Below, piece by piece: positions 38,948 through 47,713 of a stretch of DNA of 48,309 nucleotides. Below the pieces are notes generated by a model. That model made no database searches. It had not been told where the DNA came from and saw only the letters and a program-made list of their open reading frames with translations. The DNA is from Caulobacteraceae bacterium UBA5005 (GTDB lineage: Bacteria > Pseudomonadota > Alphaproteobacteria > Caulobacterales > Caulobacteraceae): the NCBI GenBank assembly GCA_002398405.1, contig DGYN01000091.1, positions 1 to 48,309 of the forward strand, given 5' to 3'. Position numbers and translations under genes: made by a program. Numbering within the stretch: the first letter of the stretch is position 1; each line of letters starts with the position of its first letter.

Positions 38948-39730
38948 ATGCCATTCAAACCTTTTGACCTGACCGGTAAGGTCTGCCTCGTCACCGGCGG
39001 CAACGGCGGCATCGGTCTTGGCATGGTGGAGGCCATGGCCCAGGCCGGGGCCGACATTGTCATCTGGGGCTCCAACCCCGACAAGAACGCCGCCGCCAAG
39101 GAACGGGTGGGGAAGACCGGGGTGAAAGTCTTCGCCCAGCGGGTCGACGTCTCGGACGAAGCCGCCGTCGATCAGGGGTTCGCCGACGCAATTTCCGCTA
39201 TGGGCCGCGTCGACACCGTGATCGCCAACGCCGGCATCGGCATCAAGGGAAAGCCCTTCACCGAGATTCCCACCGAGGACTACCGCAAGATCCTGTCGGT
39301 CAACCTGGACGGCGTCTTCTTCACCTTCCGCGCCGCCTGCCGCCACATGGTCGAGCGGGCCAAGAGCGGCGATCCCGGCGGCTCCCTGGTCGCCATCTCC
39401 TCGCTTTCCGCCATCGACGGCGCCGCCCGCAACGAGCACTACGCCGCCACAAAGGGCGCCCTGCTGCCGCTGATCAAGGCGATCGCGGTGGAGCACGCGC
39501 GCTACGGCGTGCGAGCGAACTCGGTCCTCCCCGGCTGGATCGCCACCGAAATGACGCAGAAGTCGCAGGACAGCGACGTCTTCAACGAGAAGGTCATCAG
39601 CCGCGTCCCCCTGCGCCGCTGGGGCGAGCCTGCCGATTTCGGCGGCATCGCCGTCTATCTGGCCTCCGACGCCTCGCGCTTCCACACCGGGGATCAGATT
39701 CTGATCGATGGGGGCTACGCGGTCTTCTAA
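38948..39730 (+). CDS. SDR-family oxidoreductase
   Basis: A 260-residue classical short-chain dehydrogenase/reductase. Motifs: TGGNGGIG (residues about 16-23), IANAGIG (about 90), ISSLSA with the catalytic Ser (about 145) and HYAATKGALL with Tyr-x3-Lys (about 160), ending in ILIDGGYAVF. CGGAGGAAA precedes the ATG. Members with this pattern include 3-oxoacyl-ACP reductase-like and gluconate dehydrogenase-like enzymes; substrate unknown. Stand-alone gene. Confidence 0.94.
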   Translation: MPFKPFDLTGKVCLVTGGNGGIGLGMVEAMAQAGADIVIWGSNPDKNAAAKERVGKTGVKVFAQRVDVSDEAAVDQGFADAISAMGRVDTVIANAGIGIKGKPFTEIPTEDYRKILSVNLDGVFFTFRAACRHMVERAKSGDPGGSLVAISSLSAIDGAARNEHYAATKGALLPLIKAIAVEHARYGVRANSVLPGWIATEMTQKSQDSDVFNEKVISRVPLRRWGEPADFGGIAVYLASDASRFHTGDQILIDGGYAVF

Positions 39731-39766
39731 GCCGCAACCAAGCCTTCGCTGTCACATTAGAGAGGC

Positions 39767-40660
39767 GTGACCGCCGCCGCGCCCTCCCCTGAGATCGCCG
39801 CCGTCGCCGAAGTCCGGCGCTGGCTGAAGCGCGCGCCCGTCCGTGCGCTCCTTGAGGTCGCCGCCCGACTTGGCTACGTGGCGCGGGCCCTCGTCTATTT
39901 GAGCGTCGGGATCATCGCCCTCCTGGCGGCGGCCGACCTGACCCCCTCGGCGCGGGGCGTCACCCAGGCCGTCGCGGCCTGGGCGGCCTGGCCGCTCGGT
40001 CAGGTGCTGATCGGCGCCACTGCCTTTGGGCTGATTGGCTTTGCGCTCTGGCGGGCGCTGCAGTCCCTGTTCGACGCCGACGGTCATGGGATGTGCCCCA
40101 AGGCCCTTGCCATCCGTGTCGGCCAGGGCCTGAGCGGCATCGTGCACGCCGCCCTGGCCTTTTCCTTGTTCGACGTCATGGACGGTCTCGAAGATGTGGC
40201 CGAGGGCGAGAGCGGCGCTGCCGCGGCGGCCCAGACCCTGCTCTCCATTCCCTATGGCGATATCCTGCTTATCGCGGTAGGCGCCGCGGTATTCGCCATG
40301 GGTCTGGCCAACATCGGCCAGGCTCTCTTCCAGGATTTCAAGAAGCGCCTGGATTGCGAGGGCCCGGCCTGCGCCTTCGCCGTCGGCTTCGCCCGCTTCG
40401 GCTATATTGGCCGGGCGCTGGCCTTCGCGCCGGTCGGCTTCTTCCTGATGGAGGCCGGCCTCGACGCCCGGGCCGACCGGGCCATGAGCCTGGGCGAAAG
40501 CCTGGAGGTGGTCGAAGCCCAACCCTTCGGCTCCCTGATCCTGGGGTTCGCGGCGCTGGGGCTCCTGGCCTTTGGGCTCTTCGCCCTGATGGAGGCCCGC
40601 TTTCGCCGCATGCAGGTGCCTAAAATCGCGTTTAGCGGCGTAGCCATCGAAACCGCCTAA
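39767..40660 (+). CDS. DUF1206 family membrane protein
   Basis: A 297-residue integral membrane protein with six helices in three repeats of two: each begins with a Gly-aromatic motif (ARLGYVARALVY, IRVGQGLSGIVH, ARFGYIGRALAF), the signature of DUF1206. Function unknown. The start is GTG; AGAGAGG directly precedes it with very short spacing, so the exact start is not certain. Lies between the SDR and the penicillin-binding protein genes. Confidence 0.9.
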   Translation: MTAAAPSPEIAAVAEVRRWLKRAPVRALLEVAARLGYVARALVYLSVGIIALLAAADLTPSARGVTQAVAAWAAWPLGQVLIGATAFGLIGFALWRALQSLFDADGHGMCPKALAIRVGQGLSGIVHAALAFSLFDVMDGLEDVAEGESGAAAAAQTLLSIPYGDILLIAVGAAVFAMGLANIGQALFQDFKKRLDCEGPACAFAVGFARFGYIGRALAFAPVGFFLMEAGLDARADRAMSLGESLEVVEAQPFGSLILGFAALGLLAFGLFALMEARFRRMQVPKIAFSGVAIETA

Positions 40661-40711
40661 GTCCCCCGCCCGTTAAGGGTGAGGTTCCTTCCCCTATTTG
40701 AGTAAGTGTTC

Positions 40712-42889
40712 ATGCCGGAGATCAGCGACCCCTCCCCGCCCGCTCCGGAAAACGGCCCTGCGCCGCCGGGTGCTGACAAGCTTAGGCTTAAAGCGGACAA
40801 CCCCCGCGTCTGGCTTGCCCTGGGCGGCGGCGCCCTGGCTCTGGTGCTGGTGGCGGTCGTCTCGGTCCTCTGGGGTCTGCCGATATCGCGGTCGATGGAG
40901 CCGATGGAAAGCCCGACCCTTGTTCTGGTCAGCGCCGACGGCAAACCCTTCGCCCGGCGCGGGTCCTATAAGGATGAGCCGGTGGACGTCGCCACCCTGC
41001 CCCGGCACGTCTACCTGGCCTTCGTGGCCATCGAAGACCGGCGGTTCTACAATCACGGCGGCGTCGATCTGCGCGCCATCGGCCGGGCGGTGATGACCAA
41101 CGCCAAGCAGGGCGAGACCGTCCAGGGCGGCTCCACCATCACCCAGCAGCTGGCCAAGAACGCCTTCACCGGCGATGAGCAAACCCTGCGCCGCAAGGCC
41201 CGCGAGGCGGTAATCGCGATGTATCTCGAGGCCCGGCTCTCCAAGCAGGAAATCCTCTCACGCTATCTGTCGTCGGTCTATTTCGGCGAGGGGGTGTTCG
41301 GGCTGCGCGGCGCGGCCAAGCACTATTTCGCCAAGGAGCCGGAGGCGCTCTCGGTTGGCGAAGCGGCCATGCTGGCCGGCATGATCAAGGCCCCGAGCAA
41401 GCTTTCGCCTAACAAGGACCGCAAAGCCGCCGACGCGCGCCAGAGGCTGGTGCTCGCCGCCATGACCCAGATCGGGGTGATCAGCCGCAAGGAAGCCAAG
41501 GCGGCGCAAACCGTCAAACTCCACAAGGGCCGCCCGGCCCTGCCCGTGGGCTCCTGGTTCGCCGACTGGGTCTCAGCGGGCGCCAAGGACGGCTTCGATC
41601 GCGCCTATGGCGAAGTCAGGGTTCAGACGACTCTGGAGTCGGATCTGCAGACTCAGGCCGAACGCATCCTGACCCGCACCCTGACAGCCAACGGCAAGCG
41701 GATGCGGGCCGGCGAAGGCGCGCTGGTCGCCATGCGCACCGACGGGCGGGTGGTCGCCATGGTCGGGGGCCAGAACTACAAGGCCAGTCAGTTCAACCGC
41801 GCAGTCCAGGCCGAGCGTCAGCCGGGATCGGCCTTCAAGCTCTTCGTCTATCTTGCGGCCCTCCGCCAGGGCATGACCCCCGACAGCCTGGTCCTCGACG
41901 CGCCGGTCAAGGTGGGTGGCTGGAGCCCTCAGAACTACGAAGGCAAGTACGCCGGCGGGATGATCCCCCTGCGCCAGGCCTTCGCCAAATCCAGCAACGC
42001 CGCGGCGGTGCGCCTGTCACAGCAGACTGGCCGGGGCGGCATCGTCCACGCGGCGCGGGACCTCGGCCTTACCGGCGCCCTGCCGGACGACGCGACGCTT
42101 GCCCTTGGCACCGCCAGCGTCACCCTGCTCGAACTGACCTCGGCCTACGCCGCCATCGCGGCGGGCGAGGCCCCGGTGCAAGCCTATGGCGTGGCCACGG
42201 CTCGGCCCACAGGCCCAAGGAAACGTCTCGCCGCCTTTGAGCAGGACAATGCGCTCACCCTCCTGCGCGCCACCGTGACCAGCGGCACCGCCACCGGCGC
42301 GGCCCTTCCCATCGCGGCCTATGGCAAGACCGGCACCACCCAGGACTATCGCGACGCCTGGTTCATCGGTTTTGCCGGCGATCTGGTGGTCGGGGTGTGG
42401 ATCGGCAACGATGACAACACCCCCATGAAGGGCGTCACCGGCGGCAGCCTGCCGGCCGGCGTCTGGCGCGAGTTCATGAGCTACGCCCTTTCCCGCGGCG
42501 ACATAGGCCCTGCGCCCTTCGCGCCGTCGATCCCGGTGACGGTGGCGGCTCTGGAAGATGCGCCCTTCCTGGAAGACGAAAATTTCGGCGAAAGCGGCCT
42601 CGAGGTGTTCGGCGGCCGCGCCGAAGCAGCCGAGTTCGATGACCGGGCCCTGCCGCCCGAGCGCCCGATGCGGCGGGAAGAGGAGTTCGACGCTCCGTTC
42701 CCCGATCGCCGCCCGCCGCCGCGCCGCACGGAGCGTTTCGAGGACGAGGAGGAGGATTTCCCTCCGCCGCCGGTGCTGCGCCGCCGCGAACCGCCCCCTG
42801 AGCCGATCCCTCCGCCGAGAATCCGCCGCGAATTCATCCCGCCCGAGCGGCCCATCGACGTGCCTGACGAGGACGGTTTCGTCGGCTAG
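40712..42889 (+). CDS. class A penicillin-binding protein (bifunctional transglycosylase/transpeptidase)
   Basis: A 725-residue peptidoglycan synthase with one N-terminal membrane helix (residues about 33-57). The GT51 glycosyltransferase domain has the catalytic Glu in AIEDRRFYNHGG (residue about 108) and GGSTITQQLAKN. The transpeptidase domain has SAFK (about 373-376), SSN in AKSSNAAAVR, and KTGTT (about 540). The last about 100 residues are a Pro/acidic/Arg tail (PPPRRTERFEDEEEDFPPPP) of low complexity, absent from typical PBP1A. It may bind regulators or span the periplasm. ATG at 40712 chosen; a GTG 6 bases before is possible. Confidence 0.93.
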   Translation: MPEISDPSPPAPENGPAPPGADKLRLKADNPRVWLALGGGALALVLVAVVSVLWGLPISRSMEPMESPTLVLVSADGKPFARRGSYKDEPVDVATLPRHVYLAFVAIEDRRFYNHGGVDLRAIGRAVMTNAKQGETVQGGSTITQQLAKNAFTGDEQTLRRKAREAVIAMYLEARLSKQEILSRYLSSVYFGEGVFGLRGAAKHYFAKEPEALSVGEAAMLAGMIKAPSKLSPNKDRKAADARQRLVLAAMTQIGVISRKEAKAAQTVKLHKGRPALPVGSWFADWVSAGAKDGFDRAYGEVRVQTTLESDLQTQAERILTRTLTANGKRMRAGEGALVAMRTDGRVVAMVGGQNYKASQFNRAVQAERQPGSAFKLFVYLAALRQGMTPDSLVLDAPVKVGGWSPQNYEGKYAGGMIPLRQAFAKSSNAAAVRLSQQTGRGGIVHAARDLGLTGALPDDATLALGTASVTLLELTSAYAAIAAGEAPVQAYGVATARPTGPRKRLAAFEQDNALTLLRATVTSGTATGAALPIAAYGKTGTTQDYRDAWFIGFAGDLVVGVWIGNDDNTPMKGVTGGSLPAGVWREFMSYALSRGDIGPAPFAPSIPVTVAALEDAPFLEDENFGESGLEVFGGRAEAAEFDDRALPPERPMRREEEFDAPFPDRRPPPRRTERFEDEEEDFPPPPVLRRREPPPEPIPPPRIRREFIPPERPIDVPDEDGFVG

Positions 42890-42897
42890 GGTGCGGC

Positions 42898-43881
42898 ATG
42901 CCCGCGCTTTCCGTCCTCGACCTGTCGCCGATCCTCGAAGGGGGCGATGCGGCCCAGTCGTTTCGCAACAGTCTCGACCTCGCCCGCCACGCCGAGCGCC
43001 TGGGCTACAGGCGATACTGGGTGGCTGAGCACCACAACCTCGGCGGCGTCGCCAGCGCCGCGACCGCCGTGCTCATCGGCCATATCGCCCAGGGGACCTC
43101 GACGATCCGGGTTGGAGCCGGCGGGATCATGCTCCCCAACCACGCGCCGCTGATGGTCGCCGAGGCCTTCGGGACCCTGGCCACCATCCATGGGCCGAGG
43201 ATTGATCTGGGCCTTGGCCGGGCGCCGGGGACCGATCAAGTCACCGCCCGGGCCCTGCGCCGCAACCTCGACTCCCGGCCCGAGGACTTCCCCAGCGACG
43301 TCGTCGAACTGCTGCACTACTTCAAGCCCGCCGCCCCCGGCCAGGCGGTCAAGGCGGTGCCCGGCGCGGGCCTCGATGTCCCGGTGTGGATCCTGGGCTC
43401 GAGCCTCTTCGGCGCTCAGCTCGCCGCCATGCTGGGACTGCCCTACGCCTTCGCCTCCCATTTCGCGCCGGCCGAGCTGGACACGGCGCTGCGCGTCTAC
43501 CGCCAGCAATTCCAGCCCTCACAATATCTCGACGCCCCCTACGCCATGGCGGGCCTGGCGGTGATCGCCGCCCCCACCGACGAGGAAGCGCGCTTCCTGG
43601 CGACCTCGCAGAAGCAGTCCTTCGTGAACCTGCGCCGCGGCGATCCCGGCCCCCTGCCGCCGCCCATCGAAGGCTTCGAGGAAAATCTCGATCCGGCCGC
43701 CAGGGCCATGCTGGCAAGCGCGCTTGCCTGCGCCGTGGTCGGATCGCCCGATACGGTGCGCGCCGGCCTTGCGGCCTTCGCCGAACGAACTCAGGCCGAC
43801 GAACTGATCATCACAGGCTCGATCTTCGACCACGAAAAACGCGTCCGCTCCTTCGAGATCGCGGCTGCGGCAATGGGCTGA
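42898..43881 (+). CDS. LLM-class flavin-dependent monooxygenase (bacterial luciferase-like)
   Basis: A 327-residue TIM-barrel protein of the luciferase-like superfamily, YhbW-type branch. SVLDLSPILEGGDAAQSF opens the fold; RYWVAEHHNLGGVASAA, GAGGIMLPNHAPLMVAEAFGTL and DLGLGRAPGTD are characteristic. Such proteins use FMNH2 to oxidise substrates or are inactive homologues. It lies 8 bases after the penicillin-binding protein gene, so it is probably co-transcribed. Confidence 0.93.
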   Translation: MPALSVLDLSPILEGGDAAQSFRNSLDLARHAERLGYRRYWVAEHHNLGGVASAATAVLIGHIAQGTSTIRVGAGGIMLPNHAPLMVAEAFGTLATIHGPRIDLGLGRAPGTDQVTARALRRNLDSRPEDFPSDVVELLHYFKPAAPGQAVKAVPGAGLDVPVWILGSSLFGAQLAAMLGLPYAFASHFAPAELDTALRVYRQQFQPSQYLDAPYAMAGLAVIAAPTDEEARFLATSQKQSFVNLRRGDPGPLPPPIEGFEENLDPAARAMLASALACAVVGSPDTVRAGLAAFAERTQADELIITGSIFDHEKRVRSFEIAAAAMG

Positions 43882-43907
43882 AAACGGGGAAGCGCACACC
43901 TTCTTCT

Positions 43908-44056
43908 CCCCTCCCTAAGGGAGGGGCGGGGGGAGGTTTTATGCTTCCTGGCCATCGGGCGCCGTGACCCCTCACCTTCCCATCCCGCGCCGCCTGCGGC
44001 TTCGCGGGACGGGGATGGTTTCCTCTCGCCCCAGGCGCTTCGCTTTGGGGGAGAGG
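43908..44056. repeat. array of three intergenic hairpins
   Basis: The 225-base gap between the monooxygenase and tag genes holds three hairpins: CCCCTCCCT/AGGGAGGGG (43908-43926), TCCCGCG/CGCGGGA inside CCATCCC/GGGATGG (43980-44018), and CCTCTC/GAGAGG with inner pairing (44022-44056). These look like REP-type units common in Caulobacterales. No ORF is evident. Confidence 0.7.
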
Positions 44057-44106
44057 AATAATTGCGCGACCTTTTTCTAAGCGGCTTCCCGCGCTAGAGG
44101 CGAGGG

Positions 44107-44694
44107 ATGCTCACCCCCGAGACCCGCTGCCAGTGGCGGGGCATGAATGGCGACCCGGTCTACGAGGCCTACCACGACACCGAGTGGGGGGTGCCGGAGT
44201 ACGACTCCCGCGCCCTGTGGGAGAAGCTTGTGCTCGACGGCTTCCAGGCGGGCCTGTCGTGGATCACCATCCTTAGGAAACGCGACGCCTTCCGCGAGGC
44301 TTTCGCCGGCTTCGATCCGGAGAAGGTCGCCCGTTTCGGGGAGAAGGAACGCGCCGCTCTGATGCAGAACGCGGGCATCATCCGCTCGAACGCCAAGATC
44401 GACGCCGCCATCTCCGGCGCCCGCATCTACCTGGACATGCGCGACAGGGGCGAGGACTTCGCGGAGTTCCTCTGGGGGATCAACGGCCCTGCCCTGACCA
44501 ATCACTGGAAGGGGGGCGATGTCCCCGCCCAGACTCCCAAGGCCGTCGAGATGGCCAAGGCGCTGAAGGCCAAGGGCTTCAAGTTCTGCGGGCCGGTGAT
44601 CGTCTACGCCTTCATGCAGGCCACCGGCATGGTCAATGACCACCTCGTGACTTGCACCCGGCATGAGGAATGCCGTCGCATGGCGCGCAAATGA
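44107..44694 (+). CDS. tag: DNA-3-methyladenine glycosylase I
   Basis: Tag removes 3-methyladenine (and 3-methylguanine) from alkylated DNA in base excision repair. The 195-residue protein has the zinc-binding CQW at the start, the helix WGVPEYDSRALWEKLVLDGFQAGLSW (quoted in part as WGVPEYDSRALWEKL), ITILRKRDAFREAF, and the C-terminal HLVTCTRHEEC supplying the remaining zinc ligands. It is followed 12 bases later by rnhB, in the same direction. Confidence 0.96.
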   Translation: MLTPETRCQWRGMNGDPVYEAYHDTEWGVPEYDSRALWEKLVLDGFQAGLSWITILRKRDAFREAFAGFDPEKVARFGEKERAALMQNAGIIRSNAKIDAAISGARIYLDMRDRGEDFAEFLWGINGPALTNHWKGGDVPAQTPKAVEMAKALKAKGFKFCGPVIVYAFMQATGMVNDHLVTCTRHEECRRMARK

Positions 44695-44706
44695 GTCGCG
44701 CCTGCC

Positions 44707-45354
44707 ATGCCTGATTACCTGCTCGAAAAGGCCTGCCCCTGGCCGGTCTGCGGCGTCGATGAGGCCGGGCGCGGGCCCTGGGCTGGGCCGGTCAGCGCTG
44801 GCGCGGTGATCCTCGACCCCAAAAAGCGCATCAAGGGCCTGGACGATTCCAAGAAGCTCTCCGCCAAACAGCGCGAGGTCCTGGAGATCGAGATCAAGGA
44901 AAAGGCCGTCGCCTACGGCGTGGGATTCGCCTCTGTTTCCGAAATCGCGGACCTCAACATTCTGCACGCCTCAGGCCTGGCTATGTGCCGCGCCATCGAG
45001 GCCATGGACGTGAAGCCCGCCTTCGCCCTGGTCGACGGCAACTACCGCTTCAAACTGCCCTGCGACATCAAGACGGTGGTCGGCGGCGACGGCATATCGC
45101 TATCCATCGCCGCGGCCTCGATCCTGGCCAAGGTCGCCCGCGACCGGCTGATGTGCGAGCTGGACGGGCTCTATCCCGGCTACGGCTTTTCCAGCCACAA
45201 GGGCTATCGCGCCCCGATCCACGGCAAGGCCCTTTTGGAACTGGGCCCCTGCCCTGAGCACCGGCTGCATTGGGGGCCGGTGAAGCTGGCCCTCATGGGG
45301 CGCGATCCGATGATGAACTTCAAGGACGGGATCCAGGACGAGCTGCCTCTGTGA
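44707..45354 (+). CDS. rnhB: ribonuclease HII
   Basis: RNase HII cuts the RNA strand of RNA-DNA hybrids, including single ribonucleotides in DNA. The 215-residue protein has the active-site block CGVDEAGRGPWAGPV (Asp-Glu), a second Asp in LVDGNYRF, and the Asp in ILAKVARDRLM. Normal length. It precedes the small secreted gene with a 4-base overlap (GTGA). The same gene order with ccrM is seen in Caulobacter relatives. Confidence 0.97.
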   Translation: MPDYLLEKACPWPVCGVDEAGRGPWAGPVSAGAVILDPKKRIKGLDDSKKLSAKQREVLEIEIKEKAVAYGVGFASVSEIADLNILHASGLAMCRAIEAMDVKPAFALVDGNYRFKLPCDIKTVVGGDGISLSIAAASILAKVARDRLMCELDGLYPGYGFSSHKGYRAPIHGKALLELGPCPEHRLHWGPVKLALMGRDPMMNFKDGIQDELPL

Positions 45355-45731
45355 TCCTCATCGCCGCGCTGATCGCGCTTCTCGCGCCGCCCTCAGGCGA
45401 ATACGGCGTCATCTGTTTCGACCCCGCCAAGGGCTCGATGAAAGGCACGCGCGTCGTCCTCTCCGGCCCGGCGGAGGATCCCACCATCCTATTCCAGCAT
45501 TGCGAGAACGGCTGCTCCCGCCACCGCACCGGCGCGTCCTCGCTCAAGGGCGACGTGCTGGACTTCGAGATCGTCAACTCGACCAAGGAGACCCAGACGG
45601 CGAGGTTTACGGGCGGCTTCCGCGGCAAGGTTCTCAACCTGCGCGGCCTCAATCCCGACTTCCCGTTCAAGTCCGGCCGCCTGCGCAAGGACCAGGCCTG
45701 CCCGCGCGATACGGTGAAGGCAGACCCTTAG
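45351..45731 (+). CDS. small secreted protein between rnhB and ccrM
   Basis: A 126-residue protein with a GTG start that overlaps the rnhB stop. A short hydrophobic leader (MILIAALIALLAPP) suggests export; the body has ICFDPAKGSMKGTRVVLSGP, the Cys-rich HCENGCSRHRT, and ends KDQACPRDTVKADP. Four Cys may form two disulfides. Function unknown. Translational coupling to rnhB suggests a shared transcript that ends before the ccrM promoter. Confidence 0.7.
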   Translation: MILIAALIALLAPPSGEYGVICFDPAKGSMKGTRVVLSGPAEDPTILFQHCENGCSRHRTGASSLKGDVLDFEIVNSTKETQTARFTGGFRGKVLNLRGLNPDFPFKSGRLRKDQACPRDTVKADP

Positions 45732-45736
45732 GGCGA

Positions 45737-45794
45737 TTAAGCTCTCGCTAACCACGTTCCTTAGGCAGGCGGAAAGCACGATTCCCTCAGATTC
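45737..45794 (+). promoter_or_regulatory. ccrM promoter: CtrA-like box and two GANTC sites
   Basis: TTAA-N7-CTAAC (45737-45752) matches the CtrA consensus TTAA-N7-TTAAC with one change. Two GATTC sites (45780-45784, 45790-45794) lie in the last 20 bases before the ATG at 45800. In Caulobacter, ccrM is activated by CtrA late in the cell cycle and its leader has methylatable GANTC sites; the same arrangement here suggests conserved cell-cycle control. Confidence 0.75.
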
Positions 45795-45799
45795 GCGGG

Positions 45800-46879
45800 A
45801 TGACCTCGCGTACCGAAACATTCCTGCTGGGCGATTGCATCGAGCAGATGAACGCCCTCCCCGAAAAGTCGGTGGACCTGATCTTCGCCGATCCGCCCTA
45901 CAATCTTCAGTTGGGGGGCGACCTGCTGCGCCCGGACAACTCCAAGGTCGACGCGGTCGACGACCACTGGGACCAGTTCGCGTCCTTCGAAGTCTACGAC
46001 ACCTTCACCAAGGCCTGGCTCAAGGCCGCGCGGCGCATCCTCAAGGACGACGGCGCCATCTGGGTGATCGGCAGCTATCACAACATCTTCCGCGTCGGCT
46101 CTGCTTTGCAGGACCTGGGCTTCTGGATTCTCAACGACGTGGTCTGGCGCAAGGCCAACCCCATGCCGAACTTCAAGGGCACCCGCTTCACCAACGCCCA
46201 CGAGACCCTGATCTGGGCGTCCAAGGGCGTGGGCGCCCGGCGCTACACCTTCAACTACGACGCCATGAAGGCCTTCAACGACGACACCCAGATGCGCTCG
46301 GACTGGACGCTTCCGCTGTGCACCGGCGAGGAGCGGATCAAGGGCGAGGATGGCCAAAAGCTGCATCCGACCCAAAAGCCCGAGGCCCTGCTCTACCGGG
46401 TGATCCTGTCGTCGACCAAGCCGGGCGATACCATCCTCGACCCCTTCTTCGGCGTCGGCGCCACGGGCGCCGTGGCGAAAAAGCTCGGCCGCTCCTTCAT
46501 CGGCATCGAGCGCGAGGCCGAATACATGGACGCCGCCAAAGCGCGCATCGCGGGCGTCTCACCCATGACCGCCCAGGACCTGGAGACCATGGGCTCGAAA
46601 AAGTCCGAGCCCCGCGTCCCCTTCGGCCAGATCGTCGAGCTGGGCCTGCTGCGCGCCGGCGACACCCTCTATTGCCCCAAGGGCGAACGCACCGCCCGCA
46701 TCCGGGCCGACGGCTCGCTCTCCGCCGGCGACCTCACCGGCTCGATCCACAAGATGGGCGCCATGCTGGAGGGCCAGCCCGCCTGCAACGGCTGGACCTA
46801 TTGGCGCTTCAAGACGGACAGGGGCCTGGCCAGCATCGACGTCTTGCGCGCCAAGGTCAGGGCTGAGGTCGCGGCCTAG
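45800..46879 (+). CDS. ccrM: cell-cycle-regulated adenine-N6 DNA methyltransferase (GANTC)
   Basis: CcrM methylates adenine in GANTC after replication and sets promoter methylation states. The 359-residue length fits CcrM (358 in C. crescentus). Class beta order: catalytic DPPY at 31-34, then a SAM-binding DPFFGVGATG (about 214-223). The C-terminal about 80 residues (VPFGQIVELGLLRAGDTLYC ... GSIHKMGAMLEG) form the DNA-recognition extension specific to CcrM. The upstream control sites agree with this call. Its end overlaps the stop of the convergent secreted-protein gene by 4 bases. Confidence 0.98.
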   Translation: MTSRTETFLLGDCIEQMNALPEKSVDLIFADPPYNLQLGGDLLRPDNSKVDAVDDHWDQFASFEVYDTFTKAWLKAARRILKDDGAIWVIGSYHNIFRVGSALQDLGFWILNDVVWRKANPMPNFKGTRFTNAHETLIWASKGVGARRYTFNYDAMKAFNDDTQMRSDWTLPLCTGEERIKGEDGQKLHPTQKPEALLYRVILSSTKPGDTILDPFFGVGATGAVAKKLGRSFIGIEREAEYMDAAKARIAGVSPMTAQDLETMGSKKSEPRVPFGQIVELGLLRAGDTLYCPKGERTARIRADGSLSAGDLTGSIHKMGAMLEGQPACNGWTYWRFKTDRGLASIDVLRAKVRAEVAA

Positions 46880-47694
46880 CCGGCGTTGGGCGGCAGGACC
46901 GGCAGGACGGCGGGGCGGCTCGGCTGCCAATCCGAACCCGGCGGATAGGCCGGCAGCTCGGCGATATCGCCCAGCGGGGCCATGGCCGGTGTGACGACCA
47001 CCGTGAGCGACGTGGCGCGAAGATCGGCGATGCGGCGGATCAGGCGGCCGGCTTCGGGCGAGGCCTTGTCTTCGATCCGGGCCAGGGCGTTCTGCGCCGT
47101 GTAGATTTGCAGGCGGTTGACGAAACCGGCGGGGGCGCGGCTCACCGGGTTTGCGCCAGCCGATGAGACCGCCCGCTGAATGGCGCGCAGGCGGCGGTAT
47201 TCCGCCTCGTCGATGTCCTGCCTCTCGCGCGCGTCCCACATGGCTTCTTGTGCTGACTTGAGCGCGGCGAAGGCCGCTTCGCTCGGCTCGCGATCATAGG
47301 CCTCGTAGGCCGCCATCGCGGCGCGGCGGGCAAGCGTCGCCCGCGAGCGGCTGGCGTCCAGGCGATACCGCAAGGGACGGATCGTGCATTCCAGGTCGAG
47401 GTCCCAGCCGGCGAGCGCCGCCTGGTCACGCCGGATCAGCGCGGCTTGACGCGCCTTTTCATCATAGGGCTGGCCGCCCAGGGCCTGCTGCGCGGCCTCG
47501 GCGGCGCGGGTCAGATCGGCGACGCGCTGGACGCGGCTGGTAAGTCCCGGAACGGCGCCGGACCAGGTCTCCGGCGAGGCGCAGAAAGCCCGGGTGTCCG
47601 CCGGCCAGAGGATGTCGAAGGGCGGCATGCTTTGCGCCCAGACGGGCTGGGCCGCCGCGAGGGCCAGGGCTGCGATGAGGAGCCGCGCAAGCAT
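46876..47694 (-). CDS. hypothetical secreted protein
   Basis: A 272-residue exported protein with signal peptide (MLARLLIAALALAAAQPVWAQ). The rest is largely alpha-helical with Ala/Arg/Glu-rich segments (SRSRATLARRAAMAAYEAYDREP, DIDEAEYRRLRAIQRAV; both quoted in part) suggesting coiled-coil helices, and a proline-rich end (LPAYPPGSDWQPSRP). No domain recognised. It lies 19 bases downstream of mutY on the same strand, so they may form one transcript. Confidence 0.75.
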   Translation of the reverse strand: MLARLLIAALALAAAQPVWAQSMPPFDILWPADTRAFCASPETWSGAVPGLTSRVQRVADLTRAAEAAQQALGGQPYDEKARQAALIRRDQAALAGWDLDLECTIRPLRYRLDASRSRATLARRAAMAAYEAYDREPSEAAFAALKSAQEAMWDARERQDIDEAEYRRLRAIQRAVSSAGANPVSRAPAGFVNRLQIYTAQNALARIEDKASPEAGRLIRRIADLRATSLTVVVTPAMAPLGDIAELPAYPPGSDWQPSRPAVLPVLPPNAG

Positions 47695-47713
47695 GGGCGA
47701 AGTCTAGCGCATC

